64,000 bases of DNA from Pedobacter polaris (GTDB lineage Bacteria; Bacteroidota; Bacteroidia; Sphingobacteriales; Sphingobacteriaceae). Each line of letters opens with the position of its first letter. Positions within the stretch are counted from its first letter, which is position 1. The stretch spans positions 544,104 to 608,103 of the forward strand of contig NZ_SWBR01000003.1 in NCBI RefSeq assembly GCF_005116505.1, given 5' to 3'. The notes under the pieces were generated by a model, which made no database searches, was not told where the DNA came from, and saw only the letters and a program-made list of their open reading frames with translations. Positions 18,033 to 27,348 of this stretch are shown piece by piece. The position numbers and the translations under genes are program-made.

Positions 18033-18983
18033 ATGGATATATCAGTTGTAGTACCACTATATAATGAAGACGAATCGCTACCCGAGTTGGTTTCTTGGAT
18101 AGATAAAGTAATGGGCGAGAATAATTTCTCATACGAAATTGTACTTGTTGATGATGGTAGTACAGATAAATCTTGGTCTGTAATTACTCAATTAAAAGAG
18201 AGCTACAATACAATTAAAGCCATCAAGTTCAGAAGAAATTATGGTAAATCTGCTGCATTAAATGTTGCTTTCGAGGTTACACAAGGTGATGTGATTATAA
18301 CCATGGATGCAGATTTGCAAGATAGCCCTGATGAAATACCAGAATTATATCGTAGAATAAAAGAAGAAGGTTTTGACATTGTTTCTGGCTGGAAAAAGAA
18401 AAGATACGACCCTATTACTAAAACTATTCCTACAAAATTGTTTAACGCAGCTACACGCAAAATGAGCGGTATTCAATTAAACGATTTTAATTGTGGCTTA
18501 AAAGCTTACCGTAGCGATGTAGTAAAAACCATTGAAGTTTATGGCGAAATGCATCGTTACATTCCTGTAATTGCAAAATGGGCTGGTTTTAATAAAATTG
18601 GAGAACAGGTTGTTGAGCATAGAGCTAGGAAATATGGAACAACTAAATTTGGTTTCAGCAGATTTATCAATGGCTTTTTAGATTTACTTTCTATCTTCTT
18701 TGTAGGTAAATTTGGTAAACGCCCAATGCACTTTTTTGGCTCTTTAGGGGTTTTAAGTTTCATAATTGGTATCATTATGGCGCTTTACATCATGATAGAA
18801 AAGAAAATTTTAATTTGGAATAATTTGTCTTATCGTGATGCTACAGAACAACCTTTGTTTTATTTAGCCCTAGTTGCAATTATTGTAGGTTCTCAAATGT
18901 TTTTAGCAGGATTTATTGCAGAACTTGTAGGTCGTAATGCGCCAGAAAGAAATCAATACTTAATAGAAAAAGAAATAATATAA
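18033..18983 (+). CDS. Membrane-anchored GT2 glycosyltransferase (polyprenyl-phosphate sugar synthase type)
   Basis: The first 220 residues form a GT-A domain of the dolichol-phosphate mannose synthase/ArnC/GtrB branch. Visible motifs are VVPLYNEDESLP, LVDDGSTD, MDADLQD (the metal-binding DxD region) and NDFNCGLKAYR. Two C-terminal membrane helices (about 232-260 and 275-300) anchor it. Such enzymes transfer a sugar or aminosugar to undecaprenyl phosphate at the inner face of the membrane. The sugar cannot be told from sequence. Confidence 0.9.
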   Translation: MDISVVVPLYNEDESLPELVSWIDKVMGENNFSYEIVLVDDGSTDKSWSVITQLKESYNTIKAIKFRRNYGKSAALNVAFEVTQGDVIITMDADLQDSPDEIPELYRRIKEEGFDIVSGWKKKRYDPITKTIPTKLFNAATRKMSGIQLNDFNCGLKAYRSDVVKTIEVYGEMHRYIPVIAKWAGFNKIGEQVVEHRARKYGTTKFGFSRFINGFLDLLSIFFVGKFGKRPMHFFGSLGVLSFIIGIIMALYIMIEKKILIWNNLSYRDATEQPLFYLALVAIIVGSQMFLAGFIAELVGRNAPERNQYLIEKEII

Positions 18984-19048
18984 GCTAAAGGCTAAAGCTA
19001 AAGCTTAATTGCTTGGTCTTTGGTCTTTTCGGTTTTTAGCCTTAAGAC

Positions 19049-20017
19049 ATGTTTTTCTCCATTATCATTCCTCTTTATAACCGTCCTCAAGAAATTGATG
19101 AACTTTTAGCTACCTTAACCAAACAAACTTATATGCAGTTTGAGGTTTTGGTGATTGAAGACGGTTCGATAAATGATGCAGCTGATATTGTTGCCTCTTA
19201 TGCAGATAGACTAGATATTAAGTATTTTGTAAAACCAAATGCTGGTCAGGGTTTTGCCCGTAACTTTGGCTTTGAAAGAGCTAAGGGAGATTATTTTGTA
19301 ATTTTCGATTCAGACTGTTTAATCCCAGAAGATTATTTAGAAACAGTTAAAGACTATCTTTTCGAACATCAGCTAGATGCTTATGGCGGACCAGATGCGG
19401 CACATGAAACCTTTACCCCAGTTCAAAAAGCCATTAGTTATGCCATGACATCGCCTTTTACAACAGGTGGAATTAGAGGCAATAAAAAGCACATCGGCCA
19501 GTTTCATCCCCGTAGTTTTAATATGGGTGTTTCTAGAGAAGTTTGGGAAAAAGTTGGAGGCTTTATTTTAACCCGCTTGGGTGAGGATATCGAATATAGC
19601 ATAAGAATTCATGAAAATGGATTTAAAATCGGGTTAATTCCAGCTGCTAAAGTTTACCATAAAAGACGTACAAGTTTTGCTCAATTTTATAAACAATTGC
19701 ACTTTTTTGGTAGGGCTCGCATCAATATTTACAAACATTTCCCTAAAGAGTTAAAAGCCGTCCATTTTTTTCCAGCCATGTTTGTGCTCGGCTTAGGAGT
19801 ATTACTTTTGTCTAATGTGTTTTTTCCACCATTTGGCTATATCTGCAATTTCTTTTTTCTATTGTTTTTTGTGTTGATATTTTTTCATGCTTGGCAGGTT
19901 AATAAATCAATAAAAATTGCATTTTTGAGTGTTATTGCATCTTTTATACAACTAACCGCTTATGGTTTCGGTTTTATACAAGATTTTTTTAAAAGAGTAT
20001 TATTTAAACAATCATGA
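19049..20017 (+). CDS. GT2 glycosyltransferase with C-terminal membrane helices
   Basis: The N-terminal GT-A domain shows IIPLYNRPQEIDELL, VIEDGS, GQGFARNFG and FDSDC, the nucleotide-sugar and metal-binding segments. A later LGEDIEYSIRIHENG matches the catalytic ED motif region. Two or three hydrophobic segments at about 247-320 are probably membrane-spanning. It follows the previous GT2 gene by 65 nt and shares four bases (ATGA) with the next gene, so the three form a glycan-assembly cluster. Donor and acceptor are unknown. Confidence 0.87.
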   Translation: MFFSIIIPLYNRPQEIDELLATLTKQTYMQFEVLVIEDGSINDAADIVASYADRLDIKYFVKPNAGQGFARNFGFERAKGDYFVIFDSDCLIPEDYLETVKDYLFEHQLDAYGGPDAAHETFTPVQKAISYAMTSPFTTGGIRGNKKHIGQFHPRSFNMGVSREVWEKVGGFILTRLGEDIEYSIRIHENGFKIGLIPAAKVYHKRRTSFAQFYKQLHFFGRARINIYKHFPKELKAVHFFPAMFVLGLGVLLLSNVFFPPFGYICNFFFLLFFVLIFFHAWQVNKSIKIAFLSVIASFIQLTAYGFGFIQDFFKRVLFKQS

Positions 20018-20898
20018 TAGATTATTTGAAAGAAAGCACTTTCGCGGTTAAAGATGTGATTATGCAAGCTTGGCATGTTACGCGAGATAACTATTTTTCT
20101 ATTGCTACCTTATGCTTTTTGATTTTTATAACGGCATCAACATCAACGTTTATGGCCTTTTTTATGGGCGATTTAAATATTGGTATTAAAATTATCATGA
20201 TGCTTATTTTCATTATGAGTTATTGTGTGGTAGAACTCTGTATGATTAAATATATCTTCAGGTTACTAGATCATGAAAATGACATTGATATCAAAATTAT
20301 AGATACCCTGCCTACGAGGTTAGAAATAGTTAGATTTTTAATAGGAACCATATATTTTGGGATTAGCATATTCTTTGTTGGTATATTGTTAATGCCCGTA
20401 TTGTATATACTTGACGTTACTTTACAATTTGCTGTAAACCAGGGTTGGATAGAGAGTTTTAGAGGAGGAGCCGGCGCAAAAATAATCATTAACATTTCGG
20501 TAGCAATTGGGATGTTGAGCATTTTTTTTACATTCATCAGGATAGTATTTTTTCCATTTTTTATTATCGATAAGCACTGCACACCATTTGAATCTATAAA
20601 ATTAAGTTTAGCTACAACTAAAGGTAACTTCATTAAATTGTTATTTATTCTTGCAGGTTTGGTTTTGGTGCAAGCTATCGTTTTTGGCTTCTTTTATATT
20701 GTAGTTTTAACAGGATTTCGCTTAGTTAATTACTTTTTTGATTATGATATAAATCAATATGTTTCTTTAATTGTTGTTGTATTTAGTTCATTTGTTATTG
20801 TTCCCTTTACCACGGCTTTTTTTGCGGTTGCATACAGGAAAATAATGAATGAATACAAAGGAGATGAGCATCCAGATATTATACACAATATAGTTTAA
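20014..20898 (+). CDS. Multi-spanning membrane protein of unknown function
   Basis: The 294 residues contain about six hydrophobic segments (for example ISIATLCFLIFITA, IIMMLIFIMSYCVVELCMI, ISIFFVGILLMPVLYI, LLFILAGLVLVQAIVFGFFY). The pattern resembles DUF975 or glycerophosphoryl-diester-type membrane domains, but I cannot assign a family with confidence. Overlap by four bases with the GT2 gene upstream indicates translational coupling, so a role in the same envelope glycan process is plausible. Confidence 0.75.
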   Translation: MIDYLKESTFAVKDVIMQAWHVTRDNYFSIATLCFLIFITASTSTFMAFFMGDLNIGIKIIMMLIFIMSYCVVELCMIKYIFRLLDHENDIDIKIIDTLPTRLEIVRFLIGTIYFGISIFFVGILLMPVLYILDVTLQFAVNQGWIESFRGGAGAKIIINISVAIGMLSIFFTFIRIVFFPFFIIDKHCTPFESIKLSLATTKGNFIKLLFILAGLVLVQAIVFGFFYIVVLTGFRLVNYFFDYDINQYVSLIVVVFSSFVIVPFTTAFFAVAYRKIMNEYKGDEHPDIIHNIV

Positions 20899-20976
20899 TC
20901 CTTAAATCAATAAGGGTCTTTACATTGTTTAATGATGTGGATAAACAATAGCTTAAATATTAACATTAGAAAGGAG

Positions 20977-20998
20977 AAGCCCCTTTAGGGTTTGGGTA
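20977..20998. repeat. Short G/C palindrome before the GH3-like gene
   Basis: AAGCCCCTTTAGGGTTTGGG lies immediately before the ATG at 21002. It has the CCCC-TTTA-GGG plus second G-run layout also seen at 1886-1911. It is a probable short member of the window's main repeat family. Confidence 0.55.
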
Positions 20999-21001
20999 GT
21001 T

Positions 21002-22501
21002 ATGGGATTAAAAGCGGCACTAAGTAAACCATTTGCTGTCTTAGTGGTAAAAGGGATTAAAAAATGGAAACAGAATGCTTTAAAAGCTCAGGAAGAAACC
21101 TTTCATTCGCTTTTAAAATCAGCCTCGCATACAGTTTTTGGTAAAGATCATCACTTTTCAGAGATTAGATCTTATCAGGATTTTAAGGCAAATGTACCTG
21201 TAAGAGATTACGAAGCGCTTAGGCCATATATTGATAGAGTGGTGGCTGGTGAAAGTGATATTTTGTGGAAGGGAAAACCGAAATATTTTGCTAAAACATC
21301 TGGTACCACATCTGGGGTAAAGTATATTCCTATTTCTAAAGAATCAATGCCGGAGCATATTAAAGCTGCTAGAAATGCGCTTTTGACATACATTCATGAA
21401 ACTGGTAAAGCTGAATTTGTAAATGGTAAAATGATTTTTTTACAAGGAAGTCCAATTTTAACCATGAAGAATGGAATTAATGTTGGTCGTTTATCGGGTA
21501 TCGTAGCACACTTAGTTCCTGGATATTTGCAAAAAAACAGATTACCATCTTATGAGACCAACTGCATTGAAGATTGGGAAGAAAAAGTAGATGCAATAGT
21601 TGAGGAAACGCTGCATAAAGATATGACCTTGATTTCTGGAATACCACCTTGGGTACAAATGTATTTCGACAAGTTGAGTGAAAAATCTGGAGGAAAAAAA
21701 ATCAAAGATATTTTTAAGAATTTTAATCTATTTGTATATGGTGGGGTGAATTACGAACCTTATAGGGCTAAAATAGAAGCTAGCATTGGAAAGAAAATAG
21801 ACGCCATTGAAACCTATCCAGCTTCAGAAGGTTTTATCGCTTACCAAGATACACAAAAAGATAAAAGCTTACTTTTATTGGCTAAAGCTGGTATTTTTTA
21901 CGAATTTATTCCTGCAGAAGAATACTATAATGAAAATCCAACTCGTTTAAGTTTAGCAGAAATAGAATTGGAGAAAAATTATGCATTGATTTTGAATACA
22001 AGTGCTGGATTATGGGGTTACAGCATTGGTGATACAGTTAAGTTTGTATCTAAAAACCCTTACAAAATATTAGTTACTGGGCGCATTAAGCATTTTATAT
22101 CTGCTTTTGGCGAGCATGTGATTGGTGAAGAAGTTGAGCAAGCAATTTTGGCTGTTGCTAATGAAGAAGGGGTAGAAATTACGGAGTTTACTGTTGCTCC
22201 CCAAGTAAATCCAGCCTTTGGTGAATTACCTTATCATGAATGGTTTGTAGAATTTGCAAATGAACCAAAAGACCTGAAAGCCTTTAGCGAAAAGGTAGAT
22301 TTAGCTTTGCAAAAGAAAAATATTTACTATTTTGATCTTATCGAAGGAAAAATTTTACAAAAACTAATTATCCGCTCGTTAAAGAAAGATGCATTTGTAA
22401 ATTACATGAGGGCAGAAGGTAAACTTGGTGGACAAAACAAAGTACCTAGATTAAGTAATGATAGGAAGTTAGCAGAAGTTTTAGAGAAGTATATTGCTTA
22501 G
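21002..22501 (+). CDS. GH3 auxin-responsive-promoter-like acyl-adenylating enzyme
   Basis: The 499-residue protein matches the bacterial branch of the GH3 family, which belongs to the adenylate-forming (ANL) superfamily. The ATP-binding P-loop-like motif is KTSGTTSGVKYIPIS near residues 99-113, and the YPASEG motif lies near 275. A C-terminal lid contains KHFISAFGEHVIGEEVE. Plant members conjugate amino acids to plant hormones; bacterial substrates are not known. There is no signal peptide, so it is cytoplasmic. Being complete, it is likely active. Confidence 0.88.
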   Translation: MGLKAALSKPFAVLVVKGIKKWKQNALKAQEETFHSLLKSASHTVFGKDHHFSEIRSYQDFKANVPVRDYEALRPYIDRVVAGESDILWKGKPKYFAKTSGTTSGVKYIPISKESMPEHIKAARNALLTYIHETGKAEFVNGKMIFLQGSPILTMKNGINVGRLSGIVAHLVPGYLQKNRLPSYETNCIEDWEEKVDAIVEETLHKDMTLISGIPPWVQMYFDKLSEKSGGKKIKDIFKNFNLFVYGGVNYEPYRAKIEASIGKKIDAIETYPASEGFIAYQDTQKDKSLLLLAKAGIFYEFIPAEEYYNENPTRLSLAEIELEKNYALILNTSAGLWGYSIGDTVKFVSKNPYKILVTGRIKHFISAFGEHVIGEEVEQAILAVANEEGVEITEFTVAPQVNPAFGELPYHEWFVEFANEPKDLKAFSEKVDLALQKKNIYYFDLIEGKILQKLIIRSLKKDAFVNYMRAEGKLGGQNKVPRLSNDRKLAEVLEKYIA

Positions 22502-22633
22502 TTGTTAACGCTGTGGAATTGTTAGATTGTTCAATTGTTAGTATAGATATTAAAAATGTTTGATTGTTAAAATTGTAGAATTATTGATGAGGTAAATTTA
22601 AAATTCTAACTTCCATATGAAAAACAACTATCT

Positions 22634-22913
22634 ATGGAAAAGAATTATTTACAGTTAAATCAAATAACTGCTTATACCAAAACCTTCAGCAAATATTGCT
22701 GAAGGTTTTGGTAGATATCATAAAAAGGATAAGGTGAAATTTTATTATTACAGTTTTGGTTCGGTAAAAGAATGTTTAGATTGGAATGAAAAGGCAAAAG
22801 TGAGAAAATTAATAAGTGAAGAAGTTTATATTAAGATTTTTGGTGTTTTGGAAACATTACCAAAAGAAATACACCAATTAATAAAGTTTACAAATGATAA
22901 ATTAAAGATTTAG
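22634..22913 (+). pseudogene. Four-helix-bundle (23S rRNA intervening-sequence) protein, broken
   Basis: An ATG at 22634 begins MEKNYLQLNQITAYTKTFS, like the start of four-helix-bundle proteins, but hits a stop about 20 codons later. In another frame, from about 22678 to the TAG at 22911, the sequence reads SANIAEGFGRYHKKDKVKF and later ECLDWNEKAKVRKL, the conserved body and end of the family. The piece between the two (about 30 residues) is missing and the frame is shifted. A deletion has therefore inactivated the gene. Confidence 0.75.
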
Positions 22914-22990
22914 CATTATAATTTTTTCCGTTATATAGTTACAATATAACAATTTAACAATGCAGCAATCTTCTAAAATACAACAATTAA

Positions 22991-24157
22991 TTGAAAAACA
23001 TATCCATACTAGGTAGTACAGGTTCTATCGGGACACAAGCTTTAGAGGTTGTACGTTTAAATCCTGAATTATATAAAATAAATGCTTTAACGGCACAAAA
23101 TAATGCGTTGTTATTGATTGAGCAAGCTCTAGAATTTAAGCCAGAAATGGTGGTAATTACTTGCGAAGATCATTACCAAACCGTAAAACAAGCGCTACCA
23201 AATGTAAAAGTGCTGTGTGGTGAAGACGCTTTAATTGCTGCGGTACAATTACCACAAACCCAGTTGGTACTAACTGCAATAATGGGTTCTGTAGGTTTAA
23301 AGCCTACTATAGCCGCCATTGAAGCTAAAAAAGACATCGGTCTTGCCAATAAGGAAACCCTAGTGGTGGCAGGAGAGTTAGTGATGCAATTGGCAAAAGA
23401 CAACGGTGTTAAAATAATACCAGTTGATTCAGAACATTCTGCCATATTTCAATGCTTGGTAGGTGAAGAAAATAACCCAATAGAGAAGATTTTCTTAACA
23501 GCATCTGGTGGGCCATTTAGAGGAAAAGATTTGAGCTTTTTATCAACCGTTACTAAAATAGAGGCCTTAAAGCATCCAAACTGGGTGATGGGAGCTAAGA
23601 TAACCATCGATTCAGCATCGCTAATGAATAAGGGATTGGAAGCCATTGAGGCAAAATGGTTATTCGGAATAGAAGCCGAGCAGATTGAAGTAGTGGTTCA
23701 TCCACAGTCTATTATTCATTCTATGGTGCAATTTACCGATGGCTCTATCAAAGCGCAAATGGGTTTGCCCGATATGAAGTTGCCAATTCACTATGCTTTG
23801 GCTTACCCTCAGAGAGTTACCAGTAATTTTGAAAGGTTTAGCTTTTTAAAACACCCAGAATTCACATTTTTGCAAGCAGATACAAAAAGTTTTCGTAATC
23901 TTGAGCTTGCTTTTACAGCGATGAAAAAGGGTGGTAACATGCCTTGTATCATCAATGCAGCAAATGAAATTGTTGTTGAGGCATTTTTAAAAGATAAAAT
24001 TGGCTTCTTGCAGATGAGTGACGTAATTGAGGAATGTATGCAAGAAATTAATTTTATAGGGCAACCAACACTTAATAATTATTTAGAAACCGACAAGCAG
24101 ACACGTATATTTGCCAGCGAACTCGTAACAAAACAAAGTTTAATAAATCTAAAATAA
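22991..24157 (+). CDS. dxr: 1-deoxy-D-xylulose 5-phosphate reductoisomerase
   Basis: This enzyme makes 2-C-methyl-D-erythritol 4-phosphate in the MEP isoprenoid pathway. The NADPH-binding GSTGSIGTQ motif is at the N terminus. Metal and substrate residues appear in VDSEHSA and SLMNKGLEAIEAKWLF, and in the LPMK-like MGLPDMKLPIHYAL segment. The start codon is TTG at 22991, because a TAA stop lies immediately upstream in frame and the protein begins exactly where the family does. The length of 388 residues is normal. It is 19 nt upstream of rseP, a common Bacteroidota pairing. Confidence 0.97.
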   Translation: MKNISILGSTGSIGTQALEVVRLNPELYKINALTAQNNALLLIEQALEFKPEMVVITCEDHYQTVKQALPNVKVLCGEDALIAAVQLPQTQLVLTAIMGSVGLKPTIAAIEAKKDIGLANKETLVVAGELVMQLAKDNGVKIIPVDSEHSAIFQCLVGEENNPIEKIFLTASGGPFRGKDLSFLSTVTKIEALKHPNWVMGAKITIDSASLMNKGLEAIEAKWLFGIEAEQIEVVVHPQSIIHSMVQFTDGSIKAQMGLPDMKLPIHYALAYPQRVTSNFERFSFLKHPEFTFLQADTKSFRNLELAFTAMKKGGNMPCIINAANEIVVEAFLKDKIGFLQMSDVIEECMQEINFIGQPTLNNYLETDKQTRIFASELVTKQSLINLK

Positions 24158-24176
24158 AACAACACTATAATATTAT

Positions 24177-25571
24177 ATGGACGGACTGATTATGGCGGGC
24201 CAGCTTTTGCTGGGATTATCGATACTAGTAATTTTACACGAATTAGGACATTTTTTAGCAGCCCGTGCTTTCGGAATAAAAGTTGAAAAATTTTATCTTT
24301 TCTTTGACGCTTGGGGCTTTAAGCTGTTTAGTTTTAAAGTTGGTGACACAGAATACGGAGTAGGATGGTTGCCTTTAGGTGGTTATGTTAAAATAGCTGG
24401 TATGATAGATGAGTCTATGGATACCGAACAAATGGCTTTGCCTGCAGAACCATGGGAATTTAGATCTAAACCAGCTTGGCAACGTTTAATTGTAATGTTA
24501 GGCGGTATTATTGTGAACATTGCAGTAGGCATATTCATTTTTTGGATATTAACTTTTAAGTATGGTGAAACATATACTCCGAATGATCAATTGGTTAACG
24601 GGGTTAATCCTGGTATAATTGGTAGAGAAATAGGCATTAAAACAGGCGACAAAATTTTAGCAATAAATGGGCATAGAGTTGTTCGTTTTGAAGAGTTAAT
24701 TAGCTCTAAAGTTTTATTGGGTAGCCCAAAATTAACGGTTTCTCGTAATGGACAAGCTGTAGATTTAAAAGTGCCAGAAACAGTTTTAAATAGCATAAGT
24801 GAATATGGCATTAGAGAGTTTGTTGCACCTAGATTTGAAACGCAGAAAATTAAAGCTGTAGTTGACCACACTCCAGCGAAATTATCATTAGTGCAACGCA
24901 TAAAAGGTTGGTTTACTAGTGCAGAACCCGCCAAAACTATTGCTCCAGCCTTTGATGCAGGAATTAAAGCTGGTGATAGTGTTCTTGCTGTTAATGGTAA
25001 ACCAGTTCGTTTTAGAGACGAGTTAAATACTACAGCAGAAAATTCAAAAGGAAAAGTAATAACATTAACTGTTTGGCGTGATGGTAAAGTAATTGACTTT
25101 AAACCTAAAGTTGCAGCTGATGGAACAATAGGAGTTTTATTTGGACTTAAAAATTTACCAGAAACACATGTTAATTATGGTTTCATGGAATCGTTTTCAG
25201 TTGGAACAACTAAAGCTTGGACTACCTTTGTTGATAATGGTAAGGGTATTTGGAAAATGATTACAGGTAAAGTAAGTGCTAGAAACATTAGCAGTCCAAT
25301 TGGTATTGCCCAGGTTTATGGAAGTGATTTTGAATGGGAAAATTTCTGGCGCCTAACTGGATTAATTTCTATGGCATTGGCCTTTATGAACTTACTACCA
25401 ATTCCAGCTTTAGATGGTGGTCACGTTGTGTTTTTAATTATCGAAATGATTAAAGGTAAGCCACTAGGTGATAAATTTATGGAACGTGCTCAAGTAGTTG
25501 GTTTCGTTATTTTATTGAGTTTAATGGTGTTTGCCTTTGGAAATGATATTCTAAAACTATTTGGGAAATAG
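24177..25571 (+). CDS. rseP: RIP-type site-2 zinc metalloprotease
   Basis: The 464-residue inner-membrane protease has the zinc motif HELGH near residue 21 and a third ligand in the LDGGH motif near residue 416. Two PDZ regions lie between the membrane segments (about 130-190 and 255-320). Family members cut anti-sigma factors within the membrane after a first cut outside it, so it likely serves envelope-stress signalling. It follows dxr closely and is likely co-transcribed with it. Confidence 0.95.
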   Translation: MDGLIMAGQLLLGLSILVILHELGHFLAARAFGIKVEKFYLFFDAWGFKLFSFKVGDTEYGVGWLPLGGYVKIAGMIDESMDTEQMALPAEPWEFRSKPAWQRLIVMLGGIIVNIAVGIFIFWILTFKYGETYTPNDQLVNGVNPGIIGREIGIKTGDKILAINGHRVVRFEELISSKVLLGSPKLTVSRNGQAVDLKVPETVLNSISEYGIREFVAPRFETQKIKAVVDHTPAKLSLVQRIKGWFTSAEPAKTIAPAFDAGIKAGDSVLAVNGKPVRFRDELNTTAENSKGKVITLTVWRDGKVIDFKPKVAADGTIGVLFGLKNLPETHVNYGFMESFSVGTTKAWTTFVDNGKGIWKMITGKVSARNISSPIGIAQVYGSDFEWENFWRLTGLISMALAFMNLLPIPALDGGHVVFLIIEMIKGKPLGDKFMERAQVVGFVILLSLMVFAFGNDILKLFGK

Positions 25572-25595
25572 TTTTAAATAAACTAATAAAAAAAT

Positions 25596-25639
25596 AGCCA
25601 CAGATGCGCAGATTTAATATAATCTACGCATCTGTGGCT
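25596..25639. repeat. Long hairpin between rseP and hscB
   Basis: AGCCACAGATGCGCAGAT (25596-25613) and ATCTACGCATCTGTGGCT (25622-25639) are inverted arms of 18 bases with a single mismatch and an 8-base loop. It probably separates rseP from hscB by termination or as a dispersed palindrome. It contains no gene. Confidence 0.75.
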
Positions 25640-25659
25640 TAAAATATAAAGTGATACAG

Positions 25660-26187
25660 ATGAACTATTTCGAGCTTTACGGTATACCAGTTAGCTTCAA
25701 TCCTGATCAACAGCTCATAAAGACCAAATTTTATGCGCTAAGCAAACAATACCATCCAGATTTCTATATCAATGAAAGCCAAGAAAAGCAAGATGAGGTT
25801 TTAGAGCTCTCAACACTCAATAATAAAGCTTTTCAAGTTTTAAAAGATCCTCAAAAAAGATTACATTATATCCTGGACTTAAAAGGGCAATTGGTTGAGG
25901 GTGAAAATTATGCTTTGCCCCAAAGCTTTTTAATGGAAATGATGGATGTAAATGAAGCTTTAATGGATTTAGAGTTCGAACCCGATACTTCAAAGTTAAC
26001 CCAAGTTAAAACAGACATTGCAGCGTTTGAGGAATCTTTAGCAAATGAGCTTACTACATTAACTTCAACTTTTGATGTTAGTACTACAAATGAATATGAC
26101 GGGCTTTTAAAGGCTATTAAAGATATTTATTACAGAAATAAATACTTGTGGCGCATTAAAGAGAGTATAGCTCGTATTGCTTCTTAA
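25660..26187 (+). CDS. hscB: Fe-S protein assembly co-chaperone HscB
   Basis: A J-domain protein that delivers IscU-type scaffolds to an Hsp70 for iron-sulfur cluster transfer. The J-domain (about residues 1-70) begins MNYFELYGIPVSF and contains the HPD tripeptide in KQYHPDFY. The C-terminal helical domain binds the scaffold. I prefer the ATG at 25660 over a GTG three codons upstream, because MNYFELYGI is the typical family start. The protein is then 175 residues, close to the norm. Confidence 0.9.
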   Translation: MNYFELYGIPVSFNPDQQLIKTKFYALSKQYHPDFYINESQEKQDEVLELSTLNNKAFQVLKDPQKRLHYILDLKGQLVEGENYALPQSFLMEMMDVNEALMDLEFEPDTSKLTQVKTDIAAFEESLANELTTLTSTFDVSTTNEYDGLLKAIKDIYYRNKYLWRIKESIARIAS

Positions 26188-26277
26188 ATTGAGTTAGAAG
26201 GTTTGCTAATTGTAAAAAAGCAAATCAACAATTTTTATGCAAATGGCATTAATTACATTTGTTGCAAAGCCAACATT

Positions 26278-26565
26278 ATGACCTCATTAAATCTTTTTAG
26301 AAAAGTAGCCGTTGCAGAAGGCATCTCTTATCTTTTATTGCTATTTATTGCAATGCCTCTAAAATACTGGGCAGATATGCCTCTTGCTGTTAAATATACT
26401 GGATGGGCACATGGTTTGCTTTTTGTGCTTTATGCAGCTTGTTTGGTGATGGCTTGGCAGGAAACCAAATGGAAATTTGGTAAGGCAGTTTTAATTTTCT
26501 TAGCCTCATTATTGCCATTTGCTCCATTTATAGTTGATAAGAAGCTAGGAGAGGAAAAAAGGTAA
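26278..26565 (+). CDS. DUF3817 family small membrane protein
   Basis: From the ATG at 26278 the 95-residue protein begins MTSLNLFRKVAVAEGISYLLLLF and has three membrane segments (about 14-31, 41-58, 67-85). The motifs AEGxSYLLLL, WAHG and PFAPF fit DUF3817. An open frame extends 75 nt upstream without an ATG, but the family start agrees with 26278. It ends one base from the converging histidine kinase gene. Function is unknown. Confidence 0.85.
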   Translation: MTSLNLFRKVAVAEGISYLLLLFIAMPLKYWADMPLAVKYTGWAHGLLFVLYAACLVMAWQETKWKFGKAVLIFLASLLPFAPFIVDKKLGEEKR

Positions 26566-27348
26566 TTATTCAACTATGCAGTTGATGGTAATTTTAAAGC
26601 CATTATTTACACTGGTTGCAATTGTATAAGTTGCGTTGATCATTTGTATTCTACTAATGATATTTTGCATTCCAATACCCTTTTTCTCATTTAAAACAGC
26701 AATATCAAAACCTTGTCCATTGTCTTGATAAGTAATTTCAAGCCTATTTTGATTTTGCTTGAAATGAATATCAATTTTAGTGGCTTTGGCATGTTTTAAT
26801 GTGTTTGCTATTAACTGGGTAATTACCCTAAATAATGCCAATTCTGCCTTTTCAGAAAGTAGTTTTTCTTCAGTTTCTAATTCATTGGAAAGTACAATTT
26901 CGATTTCGTCTGCTTTGTTAATGAGCGAAACAAATCCTTCGATAGAAGTATATAGCCCAAACATGGCCAAACCAGGAGGAGAAAGATCGTGTGCAATGTT
27001 CCTTACATCAACAATCATTTTATCTATCAATTGTTTAGCTGGTAAAATAACGTCTTGATCGGATTGGCTGTATTGCCGCATTGCCGCATTTAGCATCAAT
27101 TTTATGGCAGATAATGTTCCGCCAACCTCATCGTGCAAGTCTTCGCCAATTCTTTTCCGCTCAATCTCTTGTGAATCGATTACTGCGCTAAGTAGTTGTT
27201 TTTGTTGTTGTATTTCTGTTTCTTGGAATAATTTTCTTTGCTGCCAAACCATATTTTGGTTTTTGATATATAACACCAAGAAAAAAGTAACCAATATAAA
27301 AATGGCCAATACACTATAAAAAATGAGTAAATAGATGTTATCTATCAT
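26566..27348 (-). CDS. Sensor histidine kinase of the HisKA_3 (NarX/DesK) type
   Basis: A single N-terminal membrane helix (about 5-26) is followed by a HisKA_3 dimerisation domain with the phosphorylated His in ERKRIGEDLHDEVGG. A HATPase domain follows, with NTLKHAKAT (N box) and DNGQGFD (G box). No extracellular sensor domain is present, so the signal may come from the membrane or from the upstream gene product. It overlaps the upstream membrane-protein gene by 11 nt. The natural partner is the NarL-type regulator at 28468, transcribed divergently. Confidence 0.92.
   Translation of the reverse strand: MIDNIYLLIFYSVLAIFILVTFFLVLYIKNQNMVWQQRKLFQETEIQQQKQLLSAVIDSQEIERKRIGEDLHDEVGGTLSAIKLMLNAAMRQYSQSDQDVILPAKQLIDKMIVDVRNIAHDLSPPGLAMFGLYTSIEGFVSLINKADEIEIVLSNELETEEKLLSEKAELALFRVITQLIANTLKHAKATKIDIHFKQNQNRLEITYQDNGQGFDIAVLNEKKGIGMQNIISRIQMINATYTIATSVNNGFKITINCIVE

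Noticed and set aside
18984..19048. Short direct repeats (GCTAAAGGCTAAAGCTAAAGC) between the two GT2 genes
   Set aside because: Only 65 bases long, without a stem strong enough to call a terminator. It probably is a simple-sequence expansion.
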